A stretch of DNA of 64,000 nt from NCBI GenBank assembly GCA_963789785.1, contig CAWBNC010000018.1, forward strand, positions 25,356 to 89,355, given 5' to 3'. Positions 18,482 to 26,180 of the stretch are shown in pieces. How positions within the stretch are numbered: position 1 is the first letter of the stretch; the number at the start of each line of letters is the position of its first letter. The notes below the pieces were generated by a model. The model searched no databases. It was not told where the DNA came from and was given only the letters and a program-made list of their open reading frames with translations. The translations under genes and the position numbers were made by a program. This DNA comes from JAEULH01 sp963789785. GTDB taxonomy: Bacteria > Pseudomonadota > Alphaproteobacteria > Rhodospirillales > Defluviicoccaceae.

Positions 18482-19309
18482 ATGACCCAGCCGATGGCTG
18501 CCGGCGGAACGGAAGCCGGAACGCAGGCGGCGCTGTCGGTCAACAACATCGAGGTCGTCTACGACGAAGTCATTCTCGTCCTGCGCGGCGTCAGTCTGGA
18601 TGTCGGCAAGGGGGCTCTTGTCACCCTGCTCGGGGCCAACGGTGCCGGCAAGTCGACGACGCTCAAGGCGATTTCGGGTCTGCTGAAGACCGAAGACGGC
18701 GAAGTCACTCGCGGCAAGATCGTGTTGAACGGCGAGCGCATCGATCAACTGGCGCCCGAGACCATCGTTCGTCGCGGCCTCTTCCAGGTCATGGAGGGCC
18801 GGCGCATCGTCGAGGACATGACCCCGATCGAGAACCTCCGGCTAGGTGCCTACACCCGCCGCGACCGCGGGATCGGCGCCGACATCGAGATGGTTTTCTC
18901 GTACTTCCCGCGGCTAAAGGAGCGGACCGGGCTCGCCGGCTATCTGTCCGGGGGCGAGCAGCAGATGCTCGCCATCGGCCGGGCGCTGATGGCGCGGCCG
19001 CAACTGATGCTTCTCGATGAGCCGTCGATGGGGCTGTCGCCGCTGCTTGTCAACGAGGTGTTCGCCATCATCCGCCAGCTCAATCGTGACCTCGGCATCA
19101 CCATGTTGCTGGTGGAGCAGAATGCGCGCATGGCGCTGCGCTGCGCCGACTACGGCTACATCATGGAGAACGGCAAGATTGTTCTCGACGGCACGGCTTC
19201 GGAGCTGAGCAACAATGAGGACGTCAAGGAGTTTTACCTCGGCGGGGGCGAGCAGCGGAAATCATTCAAGAATCTCAAGTCGTACAAGCGCCGCAAGCGC
19301 TGGCTGTAA
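18482..19309 (+). CDS. livF: ABC transporter ATP-binding protein, LivF type
   Basis: The second ATPase of the importer (275 residues). ATG 18482 is chosen because GGAGG lies 12 bases upstream; the frame is open further upstream but carries no family similarity there. Walker A GANGAGKS is at residues 51-58, the Q-loop region GLFQVMEGRRIVEDMT is at about 100-115, signature LSGGEQQMLAIGRAL near 156, Walker B LMLLDEPSMGLSP just after, and the switch MLLVEQNA. The C-terminus ends in a basic, Lys-rich tail (KSFKNLKSYKRRKRW) that is longer than in typical LivF and occurs in homologues from ligase-containing operons. It is probably the last gene of the operon, followed by a hairpin. Confidence 0.92.
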   Translation: MTQPMAAGGTEAGTQAALSVNNIEVVYDEVILVLRGVSLDVGKGALVTLLGANGAGKSTTLKAISGLLKTEDGEVTRGKIVLNGERIDQLAPETIVRRGLFQVMEGRRIVEDMTPIENLRLGAYTRRDRGIGADIEMVFSYFPRLKERTGLAGYLSGGEQQMLAIGRALMARPQLMLLDEPSMGLSPLLVNEVFAIIRQLNRDLGITMLLVEQNARMALRCADYGYIMENGKIVLDGTASELSNNEDVKEFYLGGGEQRKSFKNLKSYKRRKRWL

Positions 19310-19451
19310 AAGGTTCAATGAACTTGTCACAATGTCCGGCTTAAATTGGACACAATCATGCAGTAGCACAGTGGTCAACGACAGACCTCCTACGACAAAG
19401 GGTCGGAGATCCCCCATCTCCGGAAACCCGTACCGGCACACAAGCCGTACT

Positions 19452-19477
19452 CGGCGGTCGGCCTCAACCGACCGCCG
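19452..19477 (+). terminator. Perfect hairpin downstream of livF
   Basis: CGGCGGTCGG and CCGACCGCCG form a perfect 10-bp stem with a CCTCAA loop, 143 bases after the livF stop and 64 bases before ppc. No U-tract follows, so intrinsic termination is uncertain. It could also be a Rho-site structure or part of the ppc leader. Confidence 0.4.
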
Positions 19478-19540
19478 CCTCTCTGTCGGCTCACCATCGG
19501 ATCCGGCTAAAGGGGCGATAGGGCGAGGGGGAGTACGCGT

Positions 19541-22300
19541 ATGCCGAAGATAAGCCGCGACCTCGATTTCATCATGACCTGCCTCGGCGAGGTTCTGCGC
19601 GAGCAGGGCAACGGGGCCATTGCCGATCGCCTGCCCTGGCTCGCCAAGGTCCAGCACGACGAGGACGACGATTTTCCCGACCGGCTGCCGCAGGCGTATT
19701 CCACGGCGTTCGCGCTGTTGAATATGATTGAGGAGAACGCCTACGCGCAGAACCACCGTCTGCTTGCGGCGGCGGGACGCCTTGGCGAGCGTTCCGGCTC
19801 ATGGGAAAACACGTTCGGCCTGCTCCTCTCCGCCGGCCATGGCCCGGAGGAGATCGCGGCGACGCTGCCGCGGATCCAGGTCGAGCCGGTGCTGACCGCG
19901 CATCCGACCCAGGCGAAGCGGCGAACCATCCTCGAGCATCACCGCGAGCTCTATCTTCTGCTTGTCCAGCGCGAGAACCAGATGTGGACGCCGGGAGAGC
20001 AGGACGAAATCCGCGACCGGATCAAGGCCCTACTGGAGCGCGTCTGGCGTTCGGCGGGAATCCATTTCGAGCGGCCGGACGTCGCCAGCGAAGTCCGCAA
20101 CGTCCTCCATTACCTCCGCAATGTCTTTCCCACCGTGCTGCCGCTGCTCGCCCGGCGCCTGCGTGAAGCATGGCTAGAGGTCGGCTTCGATGCGGCCCTG
20201 CTTGACGACCGTTACCCGTTTTCACCGCACCTCGGCTTCGGCAACTGGGTCGGCGGCGATCGCGACGGCCACCCGTTCGTCACCGGCGAGACCACCCGGC
20301 ACACCCTTCGAGAGCTTCGCGCTACGGCGCTCATAATCATACGCGATGAACTGACGCGGCTCGCCGCGCGGATCAGCCTTTCCGAGCGGCTGCAGGACCC
20401 GGGAGACGCGCTGCTCGCTCGTCTTGCCGCCATGACAGCGAACCTCCCTCGCAGCCCGGAGGCGCCGCACCGCAATCCCGACGAGCCCTGGCGCCAGTTT
20501 GCCAGCGCCATGCTCGCGCTTTTGCCCGACACTGGTGGCGACGAGCCGCCGCAGCCTGACCGGGCGTCCTACCGTCGTGCCGGCGAGCTGCTGGCCGACC
20601 TGGACCTCCTTCGCGCCGACCTTCATCGCCTCGGCGCCGACCGGCTGGCGCGAACGGACGTGAATGTCGCAAGCGATCTCGTGCGCACATTCGGCTTTCA
20701 TTCCGCCAACCTGGATATTCGCCAGAACGCGCGCTTCCACGACCTTGCAGTCGACCAGCTCATGGCCGCCGCCGGGTTCTCCGAAAGCGACTTTTCGACC
20801 TGGGAGGAAGAACGCCAGCTCGATCTGCTGGCAGTGGAGCTGGCGAGTCCGCGGCCCTTTGTCCGTCCCGACGCCGACGTCGGCCCGGAAGCGCGCGCCG
20901 TTCTCGATTGCTACGCGGCCGTCGCCGGTCACCTTGCAGCCTGGGGCAGCGACGGGCTTGGCGCCCTGATCGTCAGCATGACCAGCACAGTCTCGGATCT
21001 GCTCGCCGTCTATCTTCTGGCGCGGGAAGGCGGGCTCCTCGCCTACGACGGCGAGGTCGACGGCGACGGGAACGGCGATGGGCCGTGGTGCCGGCTGCCG
21101 GTGGTTCCGCTGTTCGAAACGATCGAGGATCTGCGGCAGGCGCCCGAGATCCTTGGCCGCTTTCTTGCCCATCCGATCACCCGGCGCAGCCTCGCCGCGC
21201 ATGGCCGCGAGCGCGGCGACGGCGAGCGCCGCCAGCAGGTGATGATCGGCTACAGCGATTCGAGCAAGGACGGCGGGCTGCTGGCCAGCTTCTGGTCGCT
21301 GCATCGCGCCCAGCTGGAGATGGTCCGCGTCGCCGCCGAGACCGGCGTGCACCTGCGCTTCTTCCACGGCCGCGGCGGCACCATCAGCCGCGGCGCCGGG
21401 CCGGCGCACCGCTTCCTCGACGCCTTGCCGACGGGCTCGGTCGGCGGCGGCCTGCGCATGACCGAGCAGGGCGAGACCATCGCCCAGAAGTACGCCAACC
21501 GCATCACCGCTGCGCACAACATCGAGCTCCTCAGCGCCGGCGCGGTGCGCCGGACGTTGCTGGACCGTGACGCGCCGGTACCCGATCCGGCTCTGGTCGA
21601 GCTCATGGACCAGCTCGCCGCCGAAAGCCGCCGGGCCTACCGGGCGCTGGTCGACGGCGACGGCTTCGTCACTTTCTTTTCCCAGGCAACCCCGATCGAC
21701 GTCATCGAGCACAGCCGGATCGGCTCCCGCCCCGCACGGCGCACCGGCGAGCGGACGCTGGCCGATCTGCGCGCGATCCCGTGGGTGTTCGCCTGGAGCC
21801 AGTCGCGCTTCTACCTCTCGGGCTGGTACGGGGTCGGCAGCGCCCTCGGGGCGCTAAAACGGTCGCGGGCGGATGCGTTCGCCGAGCTTGTCACCGCGAC
21901 CCGGAGCCGCCGCTGGCCGCCGCTGGCCTACGTCTTCGCCAACGCCTCGACGACGGTGCTGACCGCCGATGCCGAGCTGATGCGCGCCTATGCCGGGCTG
22001 GTCACGGACGATGGCCTGCGCGCGCGCTATCTCGCCCCCATCCTCGACGAATTCGCTGCGACGCGGACCATGCTGGAGGAGCTGCACGCCGGCACGCTTG
22101 AGGAGCAGCGGCCGACCCTGACCCGGTCGATCCGGATGCGCACGCCGGCCCTGTCGGTTCTTCACCGCCAGCAGATCCGCCTCATCGCCGAGTGGCGCGA
22201 GGCGCAGGAGCGCGGCGACGAGGAGGCCGCGGCGGCGCTCCTGTCTCGCCTGCTCCTGCTGGTCAACGCCATCGCCAGCGGACTCGGCACCACCGGCTGA
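19541..22300 (+). CDS. ppc: Phosphoenolpyruvate carboxylase
   Basis: This cytosolic enzyme makes oxaloacetate from PEP and bicarbonate, an anaplerotic step. The 919-residue product is of normal length and intact. Catalytic motifs are VLTAHPTQAKRRTI (active-site His near residue 120), LGFGNWVGGDRDGHPFV, IGYSDSSKDGGLLASFW (near 570), FHGRGGTISRGAGPAHR (near 607, the mobile catalytic loop) and GGLRMTEQGETIAQKYAN. It ends ASGLGTTG, the diverged form of the conserved C-terminal NTG. A GGCGAGGGGGAG site precedes the ATG. It is monocistronic and converges with aroE, 16 bases away. Confidence 0.97.
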   Translation: MPKISRDLDFIMTCLGEVLREQGNGAIADRLPWLAKVQHDEDDDFPDRLPQAYSTAFALLNMIEENAYAQNHRLLAAAGRLGERSGSWENTFGLLLSAGHGPEEIAATLPRIQVEPVLTAHPTQAKRRTILEHHRELYLLLVQRENQMWTPGEQDEIRDRIKALLERVWRSAGIHFERPDVASEVRNVLHYLRNVFPTVLPLLARRLREAWLEVGFDAALLDDRYPFSPHLGFGNWVGGDRDGHPFVTGETTRHTLRELRATALIIIRDELTRLAARISLSERLQDPGDALLARLAAMTANLPRSPEAPHRNPDEPWRQFASAMLALLPDTGGDEPPQPDRASYRRAGELLADLDLLRADLHRLGADRLARTDVNVASDLVRTFGFHSANLDIRQNARFHDLAVDQLMAAAGFSESDFSTWEEERQLDLLAVELASPRPFVRPDADVGPEARAVLDCYAAVAGHLAAWGSDGLGALIVSMTSTVSDLLAVYLLAREGGLLAYDGEVDGDGNGDGPWCRLPVVPLFETIEDLRQAPEILGRFLAHPITRRSLAAHGRERGDGERRQQVMIGYSDSSKDGGLLASFWSLHRAQLEMVRVAAETGVHLRFFHGRGGTISRGAGPAHRFLDALPTGSVGGGLRMTEQGETIAQKYANRITAAHNIELLSAGAVRRTLLDRDAPVPDPALVELMDQLAAESRRAYRALVDGDGFVTFFSQATPIDVIEHSRIGSRPARRTGERTLADLRAIPWVFAWSQSRFYLSGWYGVGSALGALKRSRADAFAELVTATRSRRWPPLAYVFANASTTVLTADAELMRAYAGLVTDDGLRARYLAPILDEFAATRTMLEELHAGTLEEQRPTLTRSIRMRTPALSVLHRQQIRLIAEWREAQERGDEEAAAALLSRLLLLVNAIASGLGTTG

Positions 22301-22316
22301 CGAACGCGGCGCGGGG

Positions 22317-23163
22317 TCAGGGCGAAGCCGGACTTGCCACCGCCGTTCCGGCCTCGGCCATGGTGGCCTGGAGGGCGTGTTCCATCACCGCAAGGTCGGG
22401 TGCGTGTCCGGTGTACAGCTCGAACTGCGCCGCCGCCTGGTGAAGCTGCATGCGCACGCCGGGGATCGTCCGGCAGCCGCGCGCGGCGGCCTCGCGAAGC
22501 AGGCGCGTTTCGACCGGCTGCGGCACCGCGTCGAAGACGATCCGGCCGGGCCGCAGCGCCGCCTCGGGGACGATCAGGGCCGTGGGATCGTTCAGCCCGA
22601 CGGGGGTGACGTGAGCGATAAGATCGATCGCGCCGTTGTCGGCGATCGCCGCGACCGGGCCGCCGTAGGTTGCGCCAAGCTCATTGGCGAGAGCCCGGCC
22701 ACGACTCCGCCGAGCGATTGTAGAGCGTGACCGCGCTGCCAGCGCGGATCAGTCCGAAGACGACGGCGCGCGCGCCGCCGCCGGCGCCGATGACCGCGGC
22801 GCGCAGGCCGGTGACCGGTCCGACCTCGGAGAAGGCGCGGATCGCGCCGAGCCAGTCGACGTTGTGGCCGGTCAGCCGCCCGTCGTCGTTGACGACGGTG
22901 TTGACCGCGCCGATGGCCCGCGCGTCGTCCGTCAGCGCGTCGAGATGCGCGATCGCCCGGATCTTGTGCGGCATGGTCAGGCCGAGCCCGCGCAGGCCCA
23001 GCGCCCGCATGGCCGCGATCGCGGCGGCGGTGTCTTCGGTCCCGAAGGCGACGTAGACGTAGTTCAGGCCGAGCGCGCGATAGGCGGCATTGTGCATGGC
23101 GACGCCGAAGCGCCCCGGATGCGCCGCGATCGAGCCGCAAAGCATCGGGTTCGAGCTTGCCAT
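22317..23163 (-). CDS. aroE: Shikimate dehydrogenase (frame break near 22706)
   Basis: The enzyme reduces 3-dehydroshikimate to shikimate with NADPH in aromatic amino acid synthesis. From ATG 23163, MASSNPMLCGSIAAHPGRFG leads to the shikimate site, GLTMPHKIRAIAHLD with the catalytic Lys, GAVNTVVNDDGRLTGHNVDW and the NADP-binding AVIGAGGGARAVVFGL. After VTLYNRSAE the frame changes; removal of one T restores RGRALANELGATYGG and then GRIVFDAVPQPVETRLL and PGVRMQLHQAAAQFELYTG up to the stop at 22317. The reconstructed length is about 282 residues, normal for AroE. The position of the error in a functional enzyme suggests an assembly indel. Some homologues act on quinate, which I cannot exclude. 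Confidence 0.85.
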
Positions 23164-23369
23164 TTCCCGTTGACGCTCCGTTCGCTGCGGCATTATTCCA
23201 GAAGGAGAGCATCCTGCGCCCGAGCCAACGCCGATGGGTGCCCTATCGACATGTAATCGATCGATTTTTCTCTCTGCGAACGATTCCATTCGACGCACGT
23301 TAATCTGGAGCCCAGCAAGGCGGTGCCGCGTTGCGGCCCCAATCGCGGCTTAGCGAGGCGGTGCGGCCA

Positions 23370-24326
23370 ATGAACATCCTCTGCGTGACGCCCAACGTCG
23401 CGGTCGACCGGCTGATCACCGTGCCGGAATTTGCGGCCGGCGGGATCTGGCGGGCGACGGCGGCGCGGGTCACCTGCGGCGGCAAGGGCGTCAACGTCGC
23501 CCGGGCGCTGCGCCGGCTCGGTCATCATCCGGTCTGCGTCGGGCTGCTCGGCGGGGAGCCCGGTTGCCGCGCCGCCGACAGCGCACGCGTCGAGGGACTG
23601 ACCACGGCATGGACCTGGATCGACGGCGAAACGCGCACCTGCGTCATCGTCGTCGACGAGCGCGGCACGGCGACCGTCATCAACGAGCCGGGGCCGGTGC
23701 TGCAGGAGGAGGACTGGGCGCGGCTTCTCGCCGACGTCGAGGCCGCGGGACGCGAGGCCGAAGCGGTCTGCATCTGCGGCAGCATGCCGCCGAACGTGAC
23801 CTCGGGCGGGCTGGCGCGGCTGGTCGCCGCCGCGGCCGGTGGGGGACGATCCGGCGGGCGCTCGGTCTGGGTCGATACCGGCGGCGAAGCGCTGATCGAC
23901 GCGTTGTACGCCGGCCCCTACGGGGTCAAGATCAATGCCGAGGAGGCCGCCGCCGTTCTCGGCGAGCCGGTGACGACCGCGCCGGCCGCGGCCCGCGCGG
24001 CACAGTGGCTGCGTCAGCGGGGCGCCGGCCGGGCCATCGTCACTCTGGCCGAAAATGGCGCGGTGCTGGCCGAAGCGGACGGGGTCTGGCTGGCGCGTCC
24101 GCCGGCGCTGACCCCGGTCAACAAGGTCGCGAGCGGCGACGCCTTCCTCGCCGGGCTGCTTGCCGGCTACGCCGGCGGGCTGGACGCGCCCGGCGCCTTA
24201 AGTCTCGCGGCGGCGACCGGTGCTGCGAACACGCAAAGCCTCGGCCTGGCCGACATCGACACGAGCGTGGTCGACCGGCTGCGCGCGCGGACCAGCGTCG
24301 AACGGGTGGCCGCGGACGCCGACTGA
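23370..24326 (+). CDS. PfkB-family sugar kinase (1-phosphofructokinase-like hexose kinase)
   Basis: The 318-residue protein from ATG 23370 belongs to the ribokinase/PfkB superfamily. It begins MNILCVTPNVAVDRLITVPE, followed by the glycine-rich substrate motif CGGKGVNVARALRRLG typical of 1-phosphofructokinase and tagatose-6-phosphate kinase subfamilies. The C-terminal signature is NKVASGDAFLAGLLAGY, with the catalytic Asp in SGD. It probably phosphorylates a sugar phosphate with ATP, but the exact substrate is not fixed by sequence. It is divergent from aroE and 33 bases upstream of an oxidoreductase gene, with which it may be co-transcribed. No PTS fructose gene is adjacent, which weakens a simple fructose-utilisation role. 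Confidence 0.8.
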   Translation: MNILCVTPNVAVDRLITVPEFAAGGIWRATAARVTCGGKGVNVARALRRLGHHPVCVGLLGGEPGCRAADSARVEGLTTAWTWIDGETRTCVIVVDERGTATVINEPGPVLQEEDWARLLADVEAAGREAEAVCICGSMPPNVTSGGLARLVAAAAGGGRSGGRSVWVDTGGEALIDALYAGPYGVKINAEEAAAVLGEPVTTAPAAARAAQWLRQRGAGRAIVTLAENGAVLAEADGVWLARPPALTPVNKVASGDAFLAGLLAGYAGGLDAPGALSLAAATGAANTQSLGLADIDTSVVDRLRARTSVERVAADAD

Positions 24327-24359
24327 AGCACCGAGACGGAGCAGGAACGGGAGGAAGCG

Positions 24360-25370
24360 ATGGAGGTCTGGCAACTGGAGACAGGGTTCGCCCTGGACAA
24401 GCTCGAGCTGGCCGAACGGCCCGATGCGGAGCCGGGTCCCGGCGAAGTCCTGCTCGAGATGCGGGCCGCGTCGCTGAACTACCGCGACCTGCTGACCGTG
24501 CGCGGCGCCTACGGGCCGCGCAATGCCCTGCCGCTGATCCCGCTCTCCGACGGTGTCGGCGAGGTGATCGCGGCCGGAGTCGGGGTCGACAGGATCGCCG
24601 TCGGCGATCGCGTCGCGCCGACGTTCTTCCCGGAATGGATCGGCGGCGAGCCGACCCAGGCTAAATTCCGCACCACGCTCGGCGGCCCGCTCGACGGCGT
24701 CCTGCGCCGGCGGATGTGCATCGCCGCCGACGCCGTCGTGCGCGTGCCGGAGCACCTGAGCGACGCCGAGGCCGCCTGTCTGCCCTGCGCCGGACTGACG
24801 GCGTGGAGCGCCATCGCGACGCTGGGCCGGATCGGTCCCGGTGACGTGGTCCTGGTCCAGGGCACCGGCGGCGTCGCGCTGTTCGCGCTGCAGTTCGCCA
24901 AGCTCGCCGGTGCCAGCGTGATCCTCACCTCGTCGCGCGACGACAAGCTCGCCCGCGGCCGCCAGCTCGGCGCCGACGCGGTGATCAACTACCGGACGAC
25001 GCCGGACTGGGACAAGGCGGTCAAGGCGATGACCGGCGGCGAGGGCTGCGACCACGTCGTCGAGCTCGGCGGCGCCGAGACGCTGGCGCGCTCGGTCCGG
25101 GCGGCGCGAATCGGCGGCGCCATCAGCCTGATCGGGGTGCTGTCCGGGGCCGATGCGACCTTCGCCCTGCCGCTGGTGGTCATGCGCAACCTGCGCCTGC
25201 AGGGCGTGACGGTCGGCTCGCGCGACGGCTTCGAGGCGATGTGCCGGGCGATCGCCGCGCATCGCCTGCATCCCGTCGTCGACAGGGTGTTCCGCTTCAA
25301 GGACGCGCCGAAGGCCTTCGCCGCCTTTGCCGAAGGCCGCCACTTCGGCAAGATCTGCATCGGGTATTAA
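24360..25370 (+). CDS. NAD(P)-dependent alcohol dehydrogenase / quinone-oxidoreductase-like MDR protein
   Basis: This 336-residue protein of the medium-chain dehydrogenase/reductase superfamily has an N-terminal GroES-like domain (PGPGEVLLEMRAASLNYRDL, LIPLSDGVGEVIAAGVGVD, VGDRVAPTFF) and a Rossmann domain with VLVQGTGGVALFALQFAK near residue 165. It lacks the structural-zinc cysteine cluster and the classical GHE zinc motif, which places it nearer to quinone-oxidoreductase-type enzymes. A GGAACGGGAGGAAGCG site precedes ATG 24360. The substrate is unknown; reduction of an enone or a small aldehyde would fit the family. The gene may share a transcript with the upstream PfkB kinase. The stop is followed directly by REP-like repeats. 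Confidence 0.85.
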   Translation: MEVWQLETGFALDKLELAERPDAEPGPGEVLLEMRAASLNYRDLLTVRGAYGPRNALPLIPLSDGVGEVIAAGVGVDRIAVGDRVAPTFFPEWIGGEPTQAKFRTTLGGPLDGVLRRRMCIAADAVVRVPEHLSDAEAACLPCAGLTAWSAIATLGRIGPGDVVLVQGTGGVALFALQFAKLAGASVILTSSRDDKLARGRQLGADAVINYRTTPDWDKAVKAMTGGEGCDHVVELGGAETLARSVRAARIGGAISLIGVLSGADATFALPLVVMRNLRLQGVTVGSRDGFEAMCRAIAAHRLHPVVDRVFRFKDAPKAFAAFAEGRHFGKICIGY

Positions 25371-25371
25371 G

Positions 25372-25482
25372 CCCTCAGCCCGGCCCTCTCCCAAAGGGAG
25401 AGGGAGATTGAGGATTGAGCGGGGCAATGAACCCTCTCCCAAAAGAAGAGGAAGGGGCCCGCGCAGCGGGAGGGTGAGGGGA
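25372..25482. repeat. REP-like palindromic intergenic repeat, copy 1
   Basis: The unit begins CCCTCAGCCCGG and holds a perfect stem CCCTCTCCC-AAA-GGGAGAGGG at 25384-25404, a spacer with GATTGAGGATTGAGCGGGG, a second degenerate CCCTCTCCC arm, and a closing CCCGCGCAGCGGGAGGGTGAGG. Repeats of this type are widespread in high-GC proteobacterial intergenic DNA. Its second stem is eroded compared with copy 2. It starts right after the MDR oxidoreductase stop and may serve as its terminator. Confidence 0.9.
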
Positions 25483-25483
25483 C

Positions 25484-25931
25484 TTGCCGGAACCGCATGA
25501 CCTGACCCGGCGCGCCCGTTCGTTGCGCCGGTCCATGACCGACGAAGAGCGCATCATTTGGGCGCGGCCTTCGCAACCGAGGCCTCGAGGGCTTCAAATT
25601 CCGCCGGCAGATCCCGATCGGACCATTTATTGCCGACTTCGTTTGCATTGATCGGCGGCTGATCGTCGAGGTCGATGGTGGCCAGCACGCACAGGTTACG
25701 GCGGCGGATCGCGAACGGACTATGGCTGTTGTCATGTGGTGGAGTGTGGGCACGCGTTAGGCGGGGTCACGGACACGTGTTCTGATCAAACATGGCTATA
25801 CCGTCTTGCGCTTCTGGAACAGCGAGGTGCTGGGGAACCGGGAGGGTGTGCTGAAGGTGATCGCCTCGGCCTTGCTTGATCGCGAGCTCGGCCCTCACCC
25901 CGGCCCTCTCCCAAAGGGAGAGGAAGATTGA
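25484..25931 (+). pseudogene. Broken DUF559 (Vsr-like) endonuclease gene between repeats
   Basis: Read on the plus strand in a reconstructed frame, the segment encodes a DUF559 protein, a small PD-(D/E)XK nuclease relative of very-short-patch-repair enzymes. Pieces are LTRRARSLRRSMTDEERIIW, then (after one extra G near 25562) GLEGFKFRRQIPIGPFIADF, LIVEVDGGQHAQV with the catalytic E-V-D-G-G-Q-H core, and HGYTVLRFWNSEVLGNREGV. Between the last two pieces lie 54 extra bases (25721-25774) bounded by a 5-base direct repeat CGGAC and containing a TAG stop. The last codons run into repeat copy 2. DUF559 genes often sit beside such repeats, but whether the nuclease helps them move is unknown. Confidence 0.75.
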
Positions 25932-26053
25932 GGATTGAGCGGGGCGATGAACCCTCTCCCAGAGGGAGAGGGAGGGGCCCGCGCAGCGGGAGGGTGAACC
26001 CTCTCCCAGAGGGAGAGGGAGGGCCCCGCGCAGCGGGAGGGTAGGGTAGAGGG
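25892..26053. repeat. REP-like palindromic repeats, copies 2 and 3 (tandem)
   Basis: Copy 2 (25892-25995) repeats copy 1 almost base for base, including the GATTGAGGATTGAGCGGGG spacer. A partial third copy (about 25997-26053) repeats only the CCCTCTCCCAGAGGGAGAGGG stem and the CCCGCGCAGCGGG element. The arrangement suggests duplication of the 3' half. The stop codon of the DUF559 remnant lies within copy 2. Confidence 0.9.
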
Positions 26054-26065
26054 TCGAGAAGGAAT

Positions 26066-26105
26066 GGGCGCGCTCCGGCGGCGATTCAGGATCCGGAGCG
26101 CGCCC
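26066..26105 (-). terminator. Strong hairpin downstream of nrdJ
   Basis: GGGCGCGCTCCGG and CCGGAGCGCGCCC form a perfect 13-bp stem with a 14-base loop, 76 bases past the nrdJ stop. In the nrdJ direction it is followed by TTCCTTCTC, a weak pyrimidine tract. It is the likely transcription end of nrdJ and also insulates it from the repeat block. Confidence 0.6.
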
Positions 26106-26180
26106 CAAGTTCCCCGGAGAGGGGCGGGCGGGAGAGAAGTCGCAAGCCTGCGGAGTCGGCGCGGGTAAACGGGATCGCGT

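Noticed and set aside
19335..19362. TGTCCGGCTTAAATTGGACA, like the end of an insertion sequence
   Set aside because: Short imperfect inverted repeat with no transposase, no second end and no target duplication; may be an IS scar, but unsupported.
25367..26108. Minus-strand ORFs across the repeat block
   Set aside because: Their residues (LSLWERAGVRA-type) come from reading through the palindromic repeats, a common artefact.
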